A DNA stretch of 64,000 nucleotides from Planctomycetales bacterium 10988 (GTDB lineage Bacteria; Planctomycetota; Planctomycetia; Pirellulales; Pb10988), in NCBI GenBank assembly GCA_009664345.1, contig CP043547.1:3872709-3936708 (forward strand). The letters run 5' to 3'. Below, one piece after another: positions 16,599 to 26,300 of this stretch. Position 1 is the first letter of the stretch. Each line of letters opens with the position of its first letter. Both the position numbers and the translations under genes were made by a program. Under the pieces are notes generated by a model that saw only the letters and a list, made by a program, of their open reading frames with translations, made no database searches and was not told where the DNA came from.

Positions 16599-17768
16599 AT
16601 GGGACGTACACAACCTGCACGCTCAGGTTTTACGCTCGTCGAACTGCTGGTGGTGATGACGATCATCGCCGTGCTGATGGGGTTGCTTGTTGGGGCCGTT
16701 CAACAGGTCCGCGGCTTGGCCCTTAACACGACATGTAAAAACAACTTGAGTCAATTCATGATCGCCATGCATCAATTCGATGCGGCCAAAGGCTCGCTCC
16801 CTGGTTCGAAGATGGCCCTGCCGGGGCGGTTTTCGATCCATACCGAACTGCTTCCTTACATGGATCAAGCGATTATCTCCGATAGCCTGATCTATGAAAT
16901 TGAAGAACCGACGATTCGCAATGTCACGACCGATGCTTCCGGTTCTCAGGTGATGCTGCCGACGAACTGGACTTGGGGTTCTTTCAACCAAGCCCAACCG
17001 GTAAACAACCAAAACCTGCCCGGTTCGCACTTTAAAGCGGTGAACACGCCGATTGCTTCCTTCCAGTGCCCAGCCGATACGACGATCAATGCGATTACCA
17101 CCGGGGGTAATAATTATGTGCCGATCGTCGGGACTTTCGGAGCACGACAAAATAATTCTGGCGGGCCGCGACTGCGGGGCATTTGGCCTCCGGATAATGA
17201 AGTCGGCTTTCCTTTGCCGGTTGGTCAGCCGGAAGAAAAATTCCGTGCCTTGGTAAGCCCGATTTCACTCAATGTGCTTTCGACCCAAGACGGCACCACT
17301 CACACCGCCGGCATCACTGAGCGTGTGAAAGGGGTTTTGGTCAGTGGAGTGATTAGTCCCAAGAATATGGCCGTCAGCGGCGGAACGAACTCGTTCTATA
17401 TTATTCAAGGCACGGAAATCACGACTTCGAACCAAGATATGGTGATCGGTTGTAAGCAAGCCGCGATGGTGGTCAATAACAATGTCGCCGTGAACAATCT
17501 CTCCGGGGTGCAGTGGTTTCAACACACGTGCCGCTGGCTCGGCTGTGCCAACATGATGGGACCGCCGAATACGCCTCCTTGTACTGGAACCAACACGGAT
17601 GGGAATCTCGCTTGGTTCGGGATTGCCGCGCCGAGTTCCAACCACGGAGACATGGCGAATGTCGTCATGATGGATCGTAGCGTCCGTTCGATTCCCAATG
17701 ATGTGGACCTCAAAGTGATGCACGCCATGGGAACCTGGTCCGGCCGCGAACTTCACCCTTGGCAATAG
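16599..17768 (+). CDS. DUF1559 prepilin-like secreted protein
   Basis: This 389-residue protein starts with a type IV prepilin/pseudopilin leader. The motif SGFTLVELLVV (cleavage expected after Gly, near residue 10) is followed by a hydrophobic helix to about residue 33. The rest is the planctomycete DUF1559 domain, with the conserved NNLSQFMIAMHQFDAAKGSLP start and the C-terminal SSNHGDMANVVMMDRSVRSI element. These proteins are expected to be processed by prepilin peptidase and assembled or exported by type II secretion-like machinery; their function is unknown. GGAGG lies about 8 nt before ATG. A terminator follows. Confidence 0.88.
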   Translation: MGRTQPARSGFTLVELLVVMTIIAVLMGLLVGAVQQVRGLALNTTCKNNLSQFMIAMHQFDAAKGSLPGSKMALPGRFSIHTELLPYMDQAIISDSLIYEIEEPTIRNVTTDASGSQVMLPTNWTWGSFNQAQPVNNQNLPGSHFKAVNTPIASFQCPADTTINAITTGGNNYVPIVGTFGARQNNSGGPRLRGIWPPDNEVGFPLPVGQPEEKFRALVSPISLNVLSTQDGTTHTAGITERVKGVLVSGVISPKNMAVSGGTNSFYIIQGTEITTSNQDMVIGCKQAAMVVNNNVAVNNLSGVQWFQHTCRWLGCANMMGPPNTPPCTGTNTDGNLAWFGIAAPSSNHGDMANVVMMDRSVRSIPNDVDLKVMHAMGTWSGRELHPWQ

Positions 17769-17850
17769 TATTTAAAAGTTGAATGTTTAACAATCGTTGA
17801 AAGCGTATAGAAAACGCTTTCAACTTTGATAAACAATAAACAAAAGAAAG

Positions 17851-17885
17851 AGGCGACCTCTGACACTTCGGAGGCCGCCTTTTTC
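17851..17885 (+). terminator. Intrinsic terminator after the DUF1559 gene
   Basis: AGGCGACCTC (17851-17860) pairs with GAGGCCGCCT (17871-17880), with one mismatch, followed by TTTTCT. Confidence 0.75.
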
Positions 17886-17915
17886 TATTAAAATGTTAAA
17901 TGTAAATAATTTCTA

Positions 17916-18305
17916 TCACTTCTTTGATCTGTCAAAGTCAAAATTACCTATAAAGGTAAGTGGAGAATTGTTAGGCCACGTTTCTACATGTAGTTCTTGA
18001 TTCGCAAGCGTTACAACGCTGTTTGCAGATTCTATTCCAAGTTCCTTTGCTGCTGAAACAACTTGCTTCAAAAAAGCACCTGAGTGTGATATTGGACGTG
18101 CCAGCTTTTCAATAGGAGGCGGTTTCTTTACATGATTTCCATCAATGAGTTCGTATTCATAAGAGTATTCCCCCATATCTACTGCAAATCGATCCATTGG
18201 TTCATCGAAATCGCCAAGAGTCTCGAAATCGATATACTCATCCAGCTCTTCTTTTGTAAGATTTCCTATCCAGACCACAATTTTATCTTTGTTGGGAACT
18301 AACAT
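17916..18305 (-). CDS. Imm22-like immunity protein
   Basis: This 129-residue cytoplasmic protein has features of the Imm22 immunity family: an N-terminal strand VVWIGNLTKEELDEYIDFET, a central acidic region around the MDRFAVDMGEYSYEYE segment, and the characteristic ending LTFIGNFDFD. Imm22 proteins neutralise polymorphic-toxin effectors in other bacteria. A second family member lies 48 bp upstream on the same strand (18354-18803), so the two are probably co-transcribed. No toxin gene is visible on either side. No good Shine-Dalgarno sequence precedes ATG 18305. Assignment is from motif recognition without a profile search. Confidence 0.6.
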   Translation of the reverse strand: MLVPNKDKIVVWIGNLTKEELDEYIDFETLGDFDEPMDRFAVDMGEYSYEYELIDGNHVKKPPPIEKLARPISHSGAFLKQVVSAAKELGIESANSVVTLANQELHVETWPNNSPLTFIGNFDFDRSKK

Positions 18306-18353
18306 CTTATGGTTTCAGCGGTTTCCATTAATGGAGGATAAGAAGGGGTAATT

Positions 18354-18803
18354 TTATGTATCGATTTCAAAGGTTCCTAAAAATAGAAACTCAAAACCTG
18401 CGAGAGTAAACTCTTTTCTTTCATCACGGTAAGCGACGCTATAGAGAATGATGGTGCAGTTGGAAGGAGGAAGTTCCGGCCAACGCATTTGAAGCTCTGA
18501 CAGAAAGGGCTCTCCGTAAAATAAAAGTTTGGGATTGGTAAGCGGTTTAGAAAAATATTTTCCGCCGAACACATCGGGATCATAGTTTTCTATTCCAAGC
18601 TCGAAACAGAAAGAACAAGCTTCGAAGTCACCCAGCCCATCGTCGGTGATGCGATATTCTAGCAGTCTATGAAATTCACTTCTTCCGGTTCCCTTCCCGG
18701 ACCAAACGCTGACGATTTGATTTGCAGAGATGGCTGACTCCGATCCGTGAAGAAGGTGGGAAAAGTCGGCTTGTTGGCCCGCTCGGAATTGACTTTGCCG
18801 CAT
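18354..18803 (-). CDS. Second Imm22-like immunity protein
   Basis: This 149-residue protein resembles the 17916-18305 product in layout: an early VSVWSGKG strand, the acidic core FCFELGIENYDPDVFGG, then NCTIILYSVAY and the terminal FLFLGTFEID strand. It carries about 30 extra N-terminal residues, so the true start could be internal. The pair is divergent from the sulfatase gene across 115 bp. Tandem diverged immunity genes without a toxin are typical of polymorphic-toxin resistance arrays, which protect against neighbours' effectors; that role is inferred here. Confidence 0.55.
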   Translation of the reverse strand: MRQSQFRAGQQADFSHLLHGSESAISANQIVSVWSGKGTGRSEFHRLLEYRITDDGLGDFEACSFCFELGIENYDPDVFGGKYFSKPLTNPKLLFYGEPFLSELQMRWPELPPSNCTIILYSVAYRDERKEFTLAGFEFLFLGTFEIDT

Positions 18804-18919
18804 GGCTGGGCGAGAATAAGCTTCAAATAAACGAAGGTTGATTCATTTGCGGATCGCGAACCTTCCTGCCGTTTTGCCGGCTTCCCCCCCTTTGTCCTCC
18901 AAGATTGTGAGCATTCTTT

Positions 18920-20650
18920 ATGTTATGCGTCTTCGCCAGGCGAGTCTTTCAAGGCCCGCCCCAGCCGTGCAGTCTATTCTTGTTGTCGATCGTCTTGTTC
19001 GGCTCGATGCTTGCTCCGCTTACTAGCCAAGCGGAGGAGCGGCCGAATGTCATTTTGATTATGACCGACGATCAAGGCTATGGCGATATGTCTTGTCATG
19101 GAAATCCCTATCTGAAGACGCCGGCGATTGACAGCCTTTATCGTGAAAGTATTCAGCTTACGGATTTTCATGTCGATCCGACCTGCTCGCCTACGCGATC
19201 CGCGTTGATGACAGGGCGATACTCCCCGCGAACCGGGGTGTGGCATACGGTGATGGGCCGCTCGATGTTGCGGAAAGATGAAGTCACCTTGGCGGATGTT
19301 TTTGCGGAAAACGGCTATCGGACCGGGATGATTGGCAAGTGGCACCTTGGCGATAACCATCCTTTTTTCCCGGAAGAACGGGGGTTTGATTACGTTCTGG
19401 CTCACGGCGGTGGCGGGATCGGGCAGACGCCGGACTTCTGGGGCAATGATTATTACGACGATGTTTACTATCAAGGGAGCGTGCCGGTTCAGGAGGCAGG
19501 CTATTGCACGGATGTCTTTTTCGAGGCCGCGACCAAGTTCATCTCGGCCCCGCAAAACAAGCCTTTCTTCTGTTATTTGGCGACGAATGTTCCGCATAGC
19601 CCCCGCATTGTTCCCGAACAATATTCAAAGCCCTATCAAGACATCCCCGGCGTGAGTGCCGAGTTTTATGGAATGCTAGCCAACTTTGATGAAAACTTGG
19701 GCCGCTTGCTGAAGCATTTGGAAACGACCGGCTTGGCCGAAAATACCATTCTCATTTTCATGACGGATAATGGCTCGGCGGATGGTTTTTATAACGCCGG
19801 GATGCGTGGGAAAAAGGGATCGGCCTATGATGGCGGGCATCGCGTTCCGTGTTTCATTCGTTGGCCGTCCAAGTTCGGTCGCACGCCGCGGGCCGTTGAT
19901 CAAATTACCGCGCATGTTGACCTCTTCCCGACGTTGTTGGAACTCTGTGGTTTGGAAGAGTACGATCCTCCGCCACGTGATGGCACCAGCTTGGTTCCTT
20001 TGTTGGAAGGAAAAGACGATTGGAAAGAACGAACCCTCTTTGTGCAATCGCATCGGATCGATCATCCCGAGCCATGGCGGCAATCCGCGGTCATGACGCA
20101 GCGTTGGCGATTGGTCGATGGCAAGCAACTGTTTGATGTTTCGCATGATCCCGGTCAGAAGAAGGATGTCGCCGCCGATCACCCCGAAGTCGTCGAGCAA
20201 CTTCGCGGGGAATATGAAGCCTATTATAGGAGTGTCAGCGAGAGGTTTGATGAATACACTTCGATCATCTTGGGAACCGAAGCGAACGAGCCGGATCATT
20301 TGACCGCCCACGACTGGCACACCGGCAAGAGTCTTCCTCCTTGGAATCAAGATAAGGTTCAACAGATGCCGGAAGTCAATGGATACTGGGTGGTCGATGT
20401 TGCCACGCCGGGAAAATATCGCTTTACAATGCGGCATTTCCCTGCGGTTGAGCCGAAAACGCTGCAAGCCACCGAGGCCCGGTTGCAAATCGGTTCGCAA
20501 GAGGTTTCCACGAGCGTTCCTGAAAACTCGGATGCGGTGAGCTTTGAACTGTTTCTGAACATCGCCGAGGAAGTTCGATTGATGACTTGGCTTGATGACG
20601 GCGAAGTGTCTCGCGGGGCCTTCTTTGTGGATGTCGTACGATTGGAATAG
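18920..20650 (+). CDS. Secreted arylsulfatase-family enzyme with C-terminal extension
   Basis: This is a 576-residue sulfatase. After a signal peptide (cleavage near SQAEERP) come the metal-binding strand NVILIMTDDQGYGDM and the formylglycine motif CSPTR within CSPTRSALMTGR. GKWHLGD, then HSP and a late MTDNGS complete the active site. It should hydrolyse sulfate esters, probably of marine polysaccharides, after Cys-to-formylglycine activation in the cytoplasm. The last 115 or so residues after the sulfatase fold (GYWVVDVATPGKYRFTMRHF onward) look like a beta-sandwich accessory domain. A gap of 155 bp separates it from the PQQ-like gene on the same strand. Confidence 0.92.
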   Translation: MLCVFARRVFQGPPQPCSLFLLSIVLFGSMLAPLTSQAEERPNVILIMTDDQGYGDMSCHGNPYLKTPAIDSLYRESIQLTDFHVDPTCSPTRSALMTGRYSPRTGVWHTVMGRSMLRKDEVTLADVFAENGYRTGMIGKWHLGDNHPFFPEERGFDYVLAHGGGGIGQTPDFWGNDYYDDVYYQGSVPVQEAGYCTDVFFEAATKFISAPQNKPFFCYLATNVPHSPRIVPEQYSKPYQDIPGVSAEFYGMLANFDENLGRLLKHLETTGLAENTILIFMTDNGSADGFYNAGMRGKKGSAYDGGHRVPCFIRWPSKFGRTPRAVDQITAHVDLFPTLLELCGLEEYDPPPRDGTSLVPLLEGKDDWKERTLFVQSHRIDHPEPWRQSAVMTQRWRLVDGKQLFDVSHDPGQKKDVAADHPEVVEQLRGEYEAYYRSVSERFDEYTSIILGTEANEPDHLTAHDWHTGKSLPPWNQDKVQQMPEVNGYWVVDVATPGKYRFTMRHFPAVEPKTLQATEARLQIGSQEVSTSVPENSDAVSFELFLNIAEEVRLMTWLDDGEVSRGAFFVDVVRLE

Positions 20651-20805
20651 GGATAGGCGTCCTAAGTGCGGATTGATCGCTGCCCTATGGATGCGTATGA
20701 TCGGATTATTCTGTTTGCGGTGGTTTTGGGGACGGGGCCGAAGTCGGCTGGTCGTTCAAATGACCGTGGAATTTTTTAAGAAACGTTTTTACGAGGAATA
20801 TTAGG

Positions 20806-22092
20806 ATGAGCAATCTGCTCCGTTGCGGGCTTTGGTTGGGCTGTGCGTTTGTGATGGTTTCGACGATCCCCGCTTCCGCCGAACGGCTGGAAGGGCAATG
20901 GCCCCAATGGCGAGGACCGAACCGAGACGCCATCGCCCCGGAAACCGGCTTGGCCGACAGTTGGGAAAATCAGGCTCCGCAACTTGCTTGGGAAGCGGAT
21001 GGCTTGGGCTCCGGCTATGCGAGTCTTTCGCTGGTCGATGGCAAAATCTACACCATGGGCGACTTCGATACCGAACAATGTGCCCTCTGTTTGGAAGATG
21101 GAACCGGGAAAGTTCTCTGGAAAACCCCGGTCGGACCGGCGGGTGGCATCGGCTATGCCGGTTCTCGCTGTACCCCGACGGTCGATGGTAACCTTCTCTA
21201 TGTCACGGGAAGTTCTGGAACGATCGTTTGCTTGAATGCCAAAACCGGCAAAATCGTTTGGCAACGCGAAATGGTCGATGAGTTCGGCGGAAGTGTCCCG
21301 AAGTGGGGCTTTGCCGAATCGCCGTTGGTCGATGGCAACCTGCTGCTTTGCACTCCCGGCAGCCCGGATGCAACCATCGTCGCCTTGAATAAGAAGAATG
21401 GCAAGGGAATTTGGAAGTCTAGCGTTCCCGATCTCGGTGAAAATGGGAAAGACGAAGCCGGCTATTCCTCGATCGTGATCAGCGAAGCTTGCGGCGTCAA
21501 GCAATATGTCCAACTCACCGGAAAAGGTGTGATTGGGGTGGATGCGAAAGATGGTAAGTTCCTTTGGGGCTACAATCGCATTGCCAATCGCGTGGCCAAC
21601 ATTCCGACCCCGTTGATCGATGGGGATTATGTCTTTACCTCGACCGGTTACAGCACGGGTGCGGCTCTCTTGAAGATCGTCAAAAAGGGGAGCAAGCTCG
21701 AAGCCGAAGAGATGTACTTCTTGCCTCCTAATAAAATGCAAAATCACCACGGCGGCATGGTCCTGTTGGATGGCCATGTCTATTGTGGGACCGGACACAA
21801 TGAAGGCTTCCCGCTTTGTGTCGAGATGGCCTCCGGCGACATCAGCTGGTTCGGCGGTCGTGGTCCTGGGAAGAAATCCGCCGCGGTCGTCGCTGCCGAT
21901 GGTAATTTGATCTTCCGTTATCAAGATGGCGTGGTCGCCTTGATCGAAGCCACCCCGGATGAATATCGTCTCAAAGGGACTTTTCAAATTCCCAATGTCA
22001 GCGATCCGAGCTGGCCGCATCCGGTTGTCGTCGAAGGAAAACTTTTCCTTCGCGAGCAAGATCATCTCTATGTTTATGATCTGAAGTATTAA
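20806..22092 (+). CDS. Secreted PQQ-like beta-propeller protein
   Basis: This 428-residue exported protein has a signal peptide ending near ASAERLEG. It begins WPQWRGPNRDA, as planctomycete PQQ-binding-like propellers do, and repeats blades of the form DGxxYxxxxxGxxxCLxxxxGKxxW (for example IVCLNAKTGKIVWQREM and LCLEDGTGKVLWKTPV). It lacks the catalytic residues of true quinoprotein dehydrogenases that I could recognise, so an enzymatic role is uncertain; BamB-like scaffolding or substrate binding are alternatives. GAGGAATATTAGG upstream supplies a ribosome site. Confidence 0.85.
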   Translation: MSNLLRCGLWLGCAFVMVSTIPASAERLEGQWPQWRGPNRDAIAPETGLADSWENQAPQLAWEADGLGSGYASLSLVDGKIYTMGDFDTEQCALCLEDGTGKVLWKTPVGPAGGIGYAGSRCTPTVDGNLLYVTGSSGTIVCLNAKTGKIVWQREMVDEFGGSVPKWGFAESPLVDGNLLLCTPGSPDATIVALNKKNGKGIWKSSVPDLGENGKDEAGYSSIVISEACGVKQYVQLTGKGVIGVDAKDGKFLWGYNRIANRVANIPTPLIDGDYVFTSTGYSTGAALLKIVKKGSKLEAEEMYFLPPNKMQNHHGGMVLLDGHVYCGTGHNEGFPLCVEMASGDISWFGGRGPGKKSAAVVAADGNLIFRYQDGVVALIEATPDEYRLKGTFQIPNVSDPSWPHPVVVEGKLFLREQDHLYVYDLKY

Positions 22093-22140
22093 TCATCGTT
22101 CAAGGCCGACCCTTAAGGTTCCGGCATCTTTGATATTGAG

Positions 22141-22176
22141 AGGGAGTCTTTTCCATTGGGGAAGAGGCTCCCTTTT
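22141..22176 (+). terminator. Intrinsic terminator after the PQQ-like gene
   Basis: GGGAGTCTTTTCC pairs with GGGAAGAGGCTCCC (several G-U pairs) around an ATT loop, followed by TTTTTCT. Confidence 0.8.
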
Positions 22177-22903
22177 TCTATTGATAAGATGTCAGTTGTT
22201 CAATGCTTTTACCTTTGGTAATTCTATTTATTGTATAAAGCAAATGGTTGACAAAAACTCCTAAAACTTCATTGAATATTCTTTTTAAATAAACAGAACC
22301 ATTTTCTGTGAAGAAAGCTTCTTGTTTTCTACTTATAAAGCGACATTAATGAAGGGATAGGGATAATCGTGTAAAGTTATTGTTGAAACCATCATCTTTC
22401 CTTCATAAATCGCGATTGAGGCATCACATCTTTACCAATCCTTGCGCTTTTTTTAAGCCTTTGTCCGCTTTCTCTTCTGAAAGATTTCAGCAATGTTACT
22501 ACAAACTCTTCTTGTGGATGAGCCTGATCAAGTTTACTGGTTTTCCCCGAAAAGAAGCAAACTTTCATCACTCATTCGATTGAAAGAAGTTTTAGTGAAT
22601 AATAGCTGAATATAGCAATTTTCGATTGACGTTAATCTGCGGAATATTACAGTTAGTTCTATCTCTTGATTTGTTTAAAGGCTCGGACAAAGTTTTCAGA
22701 TTTGAATTAAAAACACTCGCGTTTGTGTGTGATAGGCAAATTTAAATCCGTTTTGTCAGAGCTTCTTAGATTGATTGTAGTTAAGGATTAATTACTGCGT
22801 CTTGATTTATTGAATTCGAGGGCGGACCACGGTTCTACACATCCAATGCTTCTGATTGGTGAGCGATGCCAGTGGATCAAGACAACCAACGTTAATGTGA
22901 CCC

Positions 22904-22923
22904 GGCTTTCAGGAATGAAAGTC
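22904..22923 (+). promoter_or_regulatory. GNRA-tetraloop hairpin in the giant-gene leader
   Basis: GGCTTTCA (22904-22911) pairs with TGAAAGTC (22916-22923), with one G-U pair, and is closed by GGAA, a GNRA tetraloop. Such loops often dock tertiary receptors in structured RNAs. I cannot match it to a known riboswitch class. Confidence 0.35.
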
Positions 22924-23139
22924 AGCCGTTGAAACTCCTTCCTTCGTGTTTCCTTAATTCCTAAGTGAAAGCTTCCGCGATCGGTGATTGAAGCTGAATG
23001 AGACTTTATGTCTTTTCGGCTTTCGCTTGTTCAGGAAGTTTTTATTGCGCTCCCGGTACGCGCTGTGGATAACTCGTCTCAGGTGTGTCGAGGTTGAGCA
23101 GTTTGGTAGAGGAACGGACTATTTTAGATCGATATCGAA

Positions 23140-23167
23140 CTCCCTGACCGCCAGGGAGATTTTTATT
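23140..23167 (+). terminator. Terminator-like hairpin within the giant-gene leader (possible attenuator)
   Basis: CTCCCTG (23140-23146) pairs perfectly with CAGGGAG (23152-23158) around ACCGC, followed by ATTTTTATT. It stands about 180 bp upstream of the start codon and in the same direction, so if transcription starts upstream it could end transcripts before the giant gene. It could also simply terminate an unseen upstream RNA. Confidence 0.5.
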
Positions 23168-23345
23168 GAGACCTCTCTATGCAGTTGTTCTTGTCTTCTT
23201 TCTTCAGGAAGGGGACAGGTTTTTGTTGGTCAGCCCTCTGAAAAGAGCGGCTTGCTGTTGAATGTCATCCATCGTGTTGGGAACAACGTCTAGCCCCCCT
23301 CCATCGCATCGAGCGCTGTTATCGGATAACTGTGAGTACCCTGCA

Positions 23346-26300
23346 ATGATTCGCAACCTCCTGAGCGTCGTTCAACGTCATCTCCGTTCGCAAGCCTATC
23401 AAAAAACGCAATCGGTCACCTTGGCCTGTGAAAAGTTGGAACACCGCATCGTGCTGGCGACGACTTCCGGGCTGGAGTTAGTCGACTTTCCCCCTCTAGA
23501 AAATGAAGCGATTCCCGAAGCGAGGGCGTCTTCGTTATTGACCGATTCTTCCACGAACGAAACTTCTTTTGTACGAGAAAGTCAAGTTGGGGAAGCTCAA
23601 GGCACGACGCTGCTCTTCGTGGATGAATCGATTCAAGATTTTGAAACCCTCCTGCCGGAGATTCCCAGCGATATCGAAGTGGTCGTGCTGCAATCCAGTC
23701 GCGATGGGATCGAGCAGATGAGCGAGGTGCTAGCCGCTCATGAAAACGTGACCTCCGTTCACATCCTTTCCCATGCGTCACCGGGGGCGCTTTCGCTGGG
23801 GGGAACGCTGCTGACCGAAGCGAATGTCAATGAATATGCCGACCAACTCGCTCGCTGGAGTGAAAGCCTTGCCGAAGGGGCGGACCTGTTGATTTACGGC
23901 TGTAATCTGGCCGAAGGCGAATGGGGCGTCGAGTTCGTTCAGCGAATGAGTTCGACCATCGGGGCTGATGTGGCGGCTTCCAATGACTTGACGGGTTCGT
24001 CTCGTTTAGGGGGCGACTGGGATTTGGAAGTGCAAACCGGTTCCATTGAATCCGATTTCCTCTTCCGCGCGTCGGACTTTGATAACTACGCTCATACCTT
24101 GGGAATCACGCAAACCGGCGATGTCGTGACCGTGACGGGGACGAATTCCGCCGATGAGCTGATTATCTCCAGTCGCGGAAGCGATGGGGATTTTACCTTG
24201 GAAGGGATTTCAGGAGCCGGTGATTATAACGACGTCAATCATATTGTCTTCCTCGGCCTCGATGGAGACGACAAAATTTCCTTCGATGACAACGTCAAAG
24301 GCTTCGATGGTTCCTCGCTCGACTTCACGATTGATGGCGGACAAGGCGACCTTTCGATTGTCGGGCTGGCCAGCATTAGTTTCACAGGATCGGTCATTAC
24401 CAATGGCGGCAATCTTTCTGTCGCGGCCTTGGGCGATACCATTCATATCGACGACAACACTTTGATTTCGACGCGAGCGGTTCCCGGAGTGAATTACGAT
24501 CTCGATGTTTCTACCGCGAACTCGGGCAAGATCGTGATGGAGGCGAAGGATATTCGGATCGATTCCGGGGCACAACTCTTTTCGCATGTCGAACCGGGTA
24601 GCAGTTTTTCCGCCGGGGATATCACCATCAAGGTGAGTGATACCTCCATCACTTCAGCCTTCAACCTGCTGCTGGTCGCCAACTATGCCAACAATGTTGC
24701 CTCGATCGATATCGATAATGCCCTGATTAAAGGGAAAGATATATCGATCAAGGCGGAAGCGAAGGACCTGACACTTTCCGATGCGATTCCCAAATGGGCA
24801 ACGAATCAGATTGTCGGTCCGCTTTCGGGCTTGGCAACCGATGCTCTATCCGCTGCGATTCCGATTCCGGCTTCGGTCAATGTCCGCGCGGGCGAGGCGA
24901 CAATCGACCTGACGAACTCCGCCATTGATAGTAGTGGCAATGTGGAAATCTTGACCGATGTGAAGGTCGATGCAACGACCAAGGCGATTAGCCTGAAAAC
25001 CCCCGGCTCCGGCGCGATCATGAGTGCGTTGACTTCGCTCAGCGTTGCCTACTCGCAAGCCTTTGCCACGGCCAAGATCAACGTCGGCGGGACGGCAGCC
25101 GATCGGACGGAGATCTTTGCCGCAGGCGATGTCGATATCAAAAGTAATGTGAAAAACACCGGGGATGCCAAGGCCCGGACTACCGGGAATATCAGTGTCA
25201 CGGCCCCGGCGGACCCGAAAGCATCCGGGGGATCGATCGCGGTTACGAACACCCGGACCACGATTCATACGATTCTCGATCAGCATACGTATGTGCAATC
25301 GGGTGGAAATATCAATGTCCATTCGACTGGGGAAATTAAAAGCAAGTCCGGCTCCGGGGTGGCGATCTATGTCGATGGGCTGGCGGCTTTCGGCCTGGGC
25401 CTGACTTTCGACGATGTCGATATCCGGGCGGAACTGCACGGCACCGCGATTGCCACCGGCAGTTCAACCGATAAAACCTTCGGCACCGCGGAAGTGAATG
25501 GTGCCAATGATACGATCACCATCACCGGACATGGCTTCGAGACCGGCGACGTGATTACTTATCACGCCAATGGCGGCACCGCGATCGGCGGCCTCGTCGA
25601 CGGGGCGGAATATGTCGTCCGCGTGGTTGATGAAAACACGATCAAGTTGCAAATTGAAGAAAACATTGATCTGGAAAATGAAGAGACCGACGACACTTCG
25701 ACCCAAACTTTATCGCGACAAAATGCTTTGGACTTCGATTCGAGCAATGCTTCCATTGTCGATATTAACAGCGATATCCTCACGATCGCCGGGCACATCT
25801 TTCAAACCGGCGACAAGATCGAATATCTCCTGGCAACCGACGACGATTCGGTCATCGGGGGCTTGCTTGATCAGGGGGCTTACTATGCAGTGGTTGTCGA
25901 TAGCAACCGTATTCGCTTGGCGGAAACGAAGGAGAAAGCCCTCGCGAGTGACTATATCGATTTGACAAGTTTAGGCGTCGGGCTGCATGTTTTGGGCTTC
26001 ACCGAACCGGCCAAGTCTTTCAATCCAAAGAACAATGTCGATGCCGGGGCCGATACGATCACGCTCGCCAATCATGGCTATGCCGATGGCGACGCCGTGT
26101 TCTACTTCACGGATCAAACGAAGTCGAAAACCGTGGCGAATATCAAAACGACGACCTTCGAGCCGACCGCGATTGCCGATGGCGGAGCGATTGACTTTAC
26201 CAATAACTTCATTCGTGCCACCGGGCACAGTTTGCAAACGGGGCAAGAAGTCACCTACCTGGTCAGTGGCGACCCGCTGGTCACTTCCACCGGAACGCTC

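Larger units (their letters stand above)
22177..23345 (+). other. Long non-coding leader/promoter region of the giant gene
   Basis: About 1.17 kb lie between the PQQ-like gene's terminator and the giant gene's start. The first 600 bp are AT-rich; TTGACA occurs at about 22248 without a good -10 box. From 22800 the composition changes and hairpins cluster: CCAAT/ATTGG (about 22843-22860), a GGAA-tetraloop hairpin (22904-22923), GCTTC/GAAGC (about 22971-22995) and a terminator-like stem (23140-23167). Short open frames here have no ribosome sites. A long structured 5' leader is the simplest reading. Confidence 0.45.

Noticed and set aside
20776-22065. A 429-codon frame antisense to the PQQ-like gene
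   Set aside because: The plus strand encodes a clear signal peptide and propeller blades; the antisense translation shows no family features.
23262-23345. Extra 28 codons at the 5' end of the giant gene frame
   Set aside because: The segment (ending DNCEYPA) precedes the usual basic/LEPR-XLL start, lacks a ribosome site and looks non-coding; ATG 23346 fits better.
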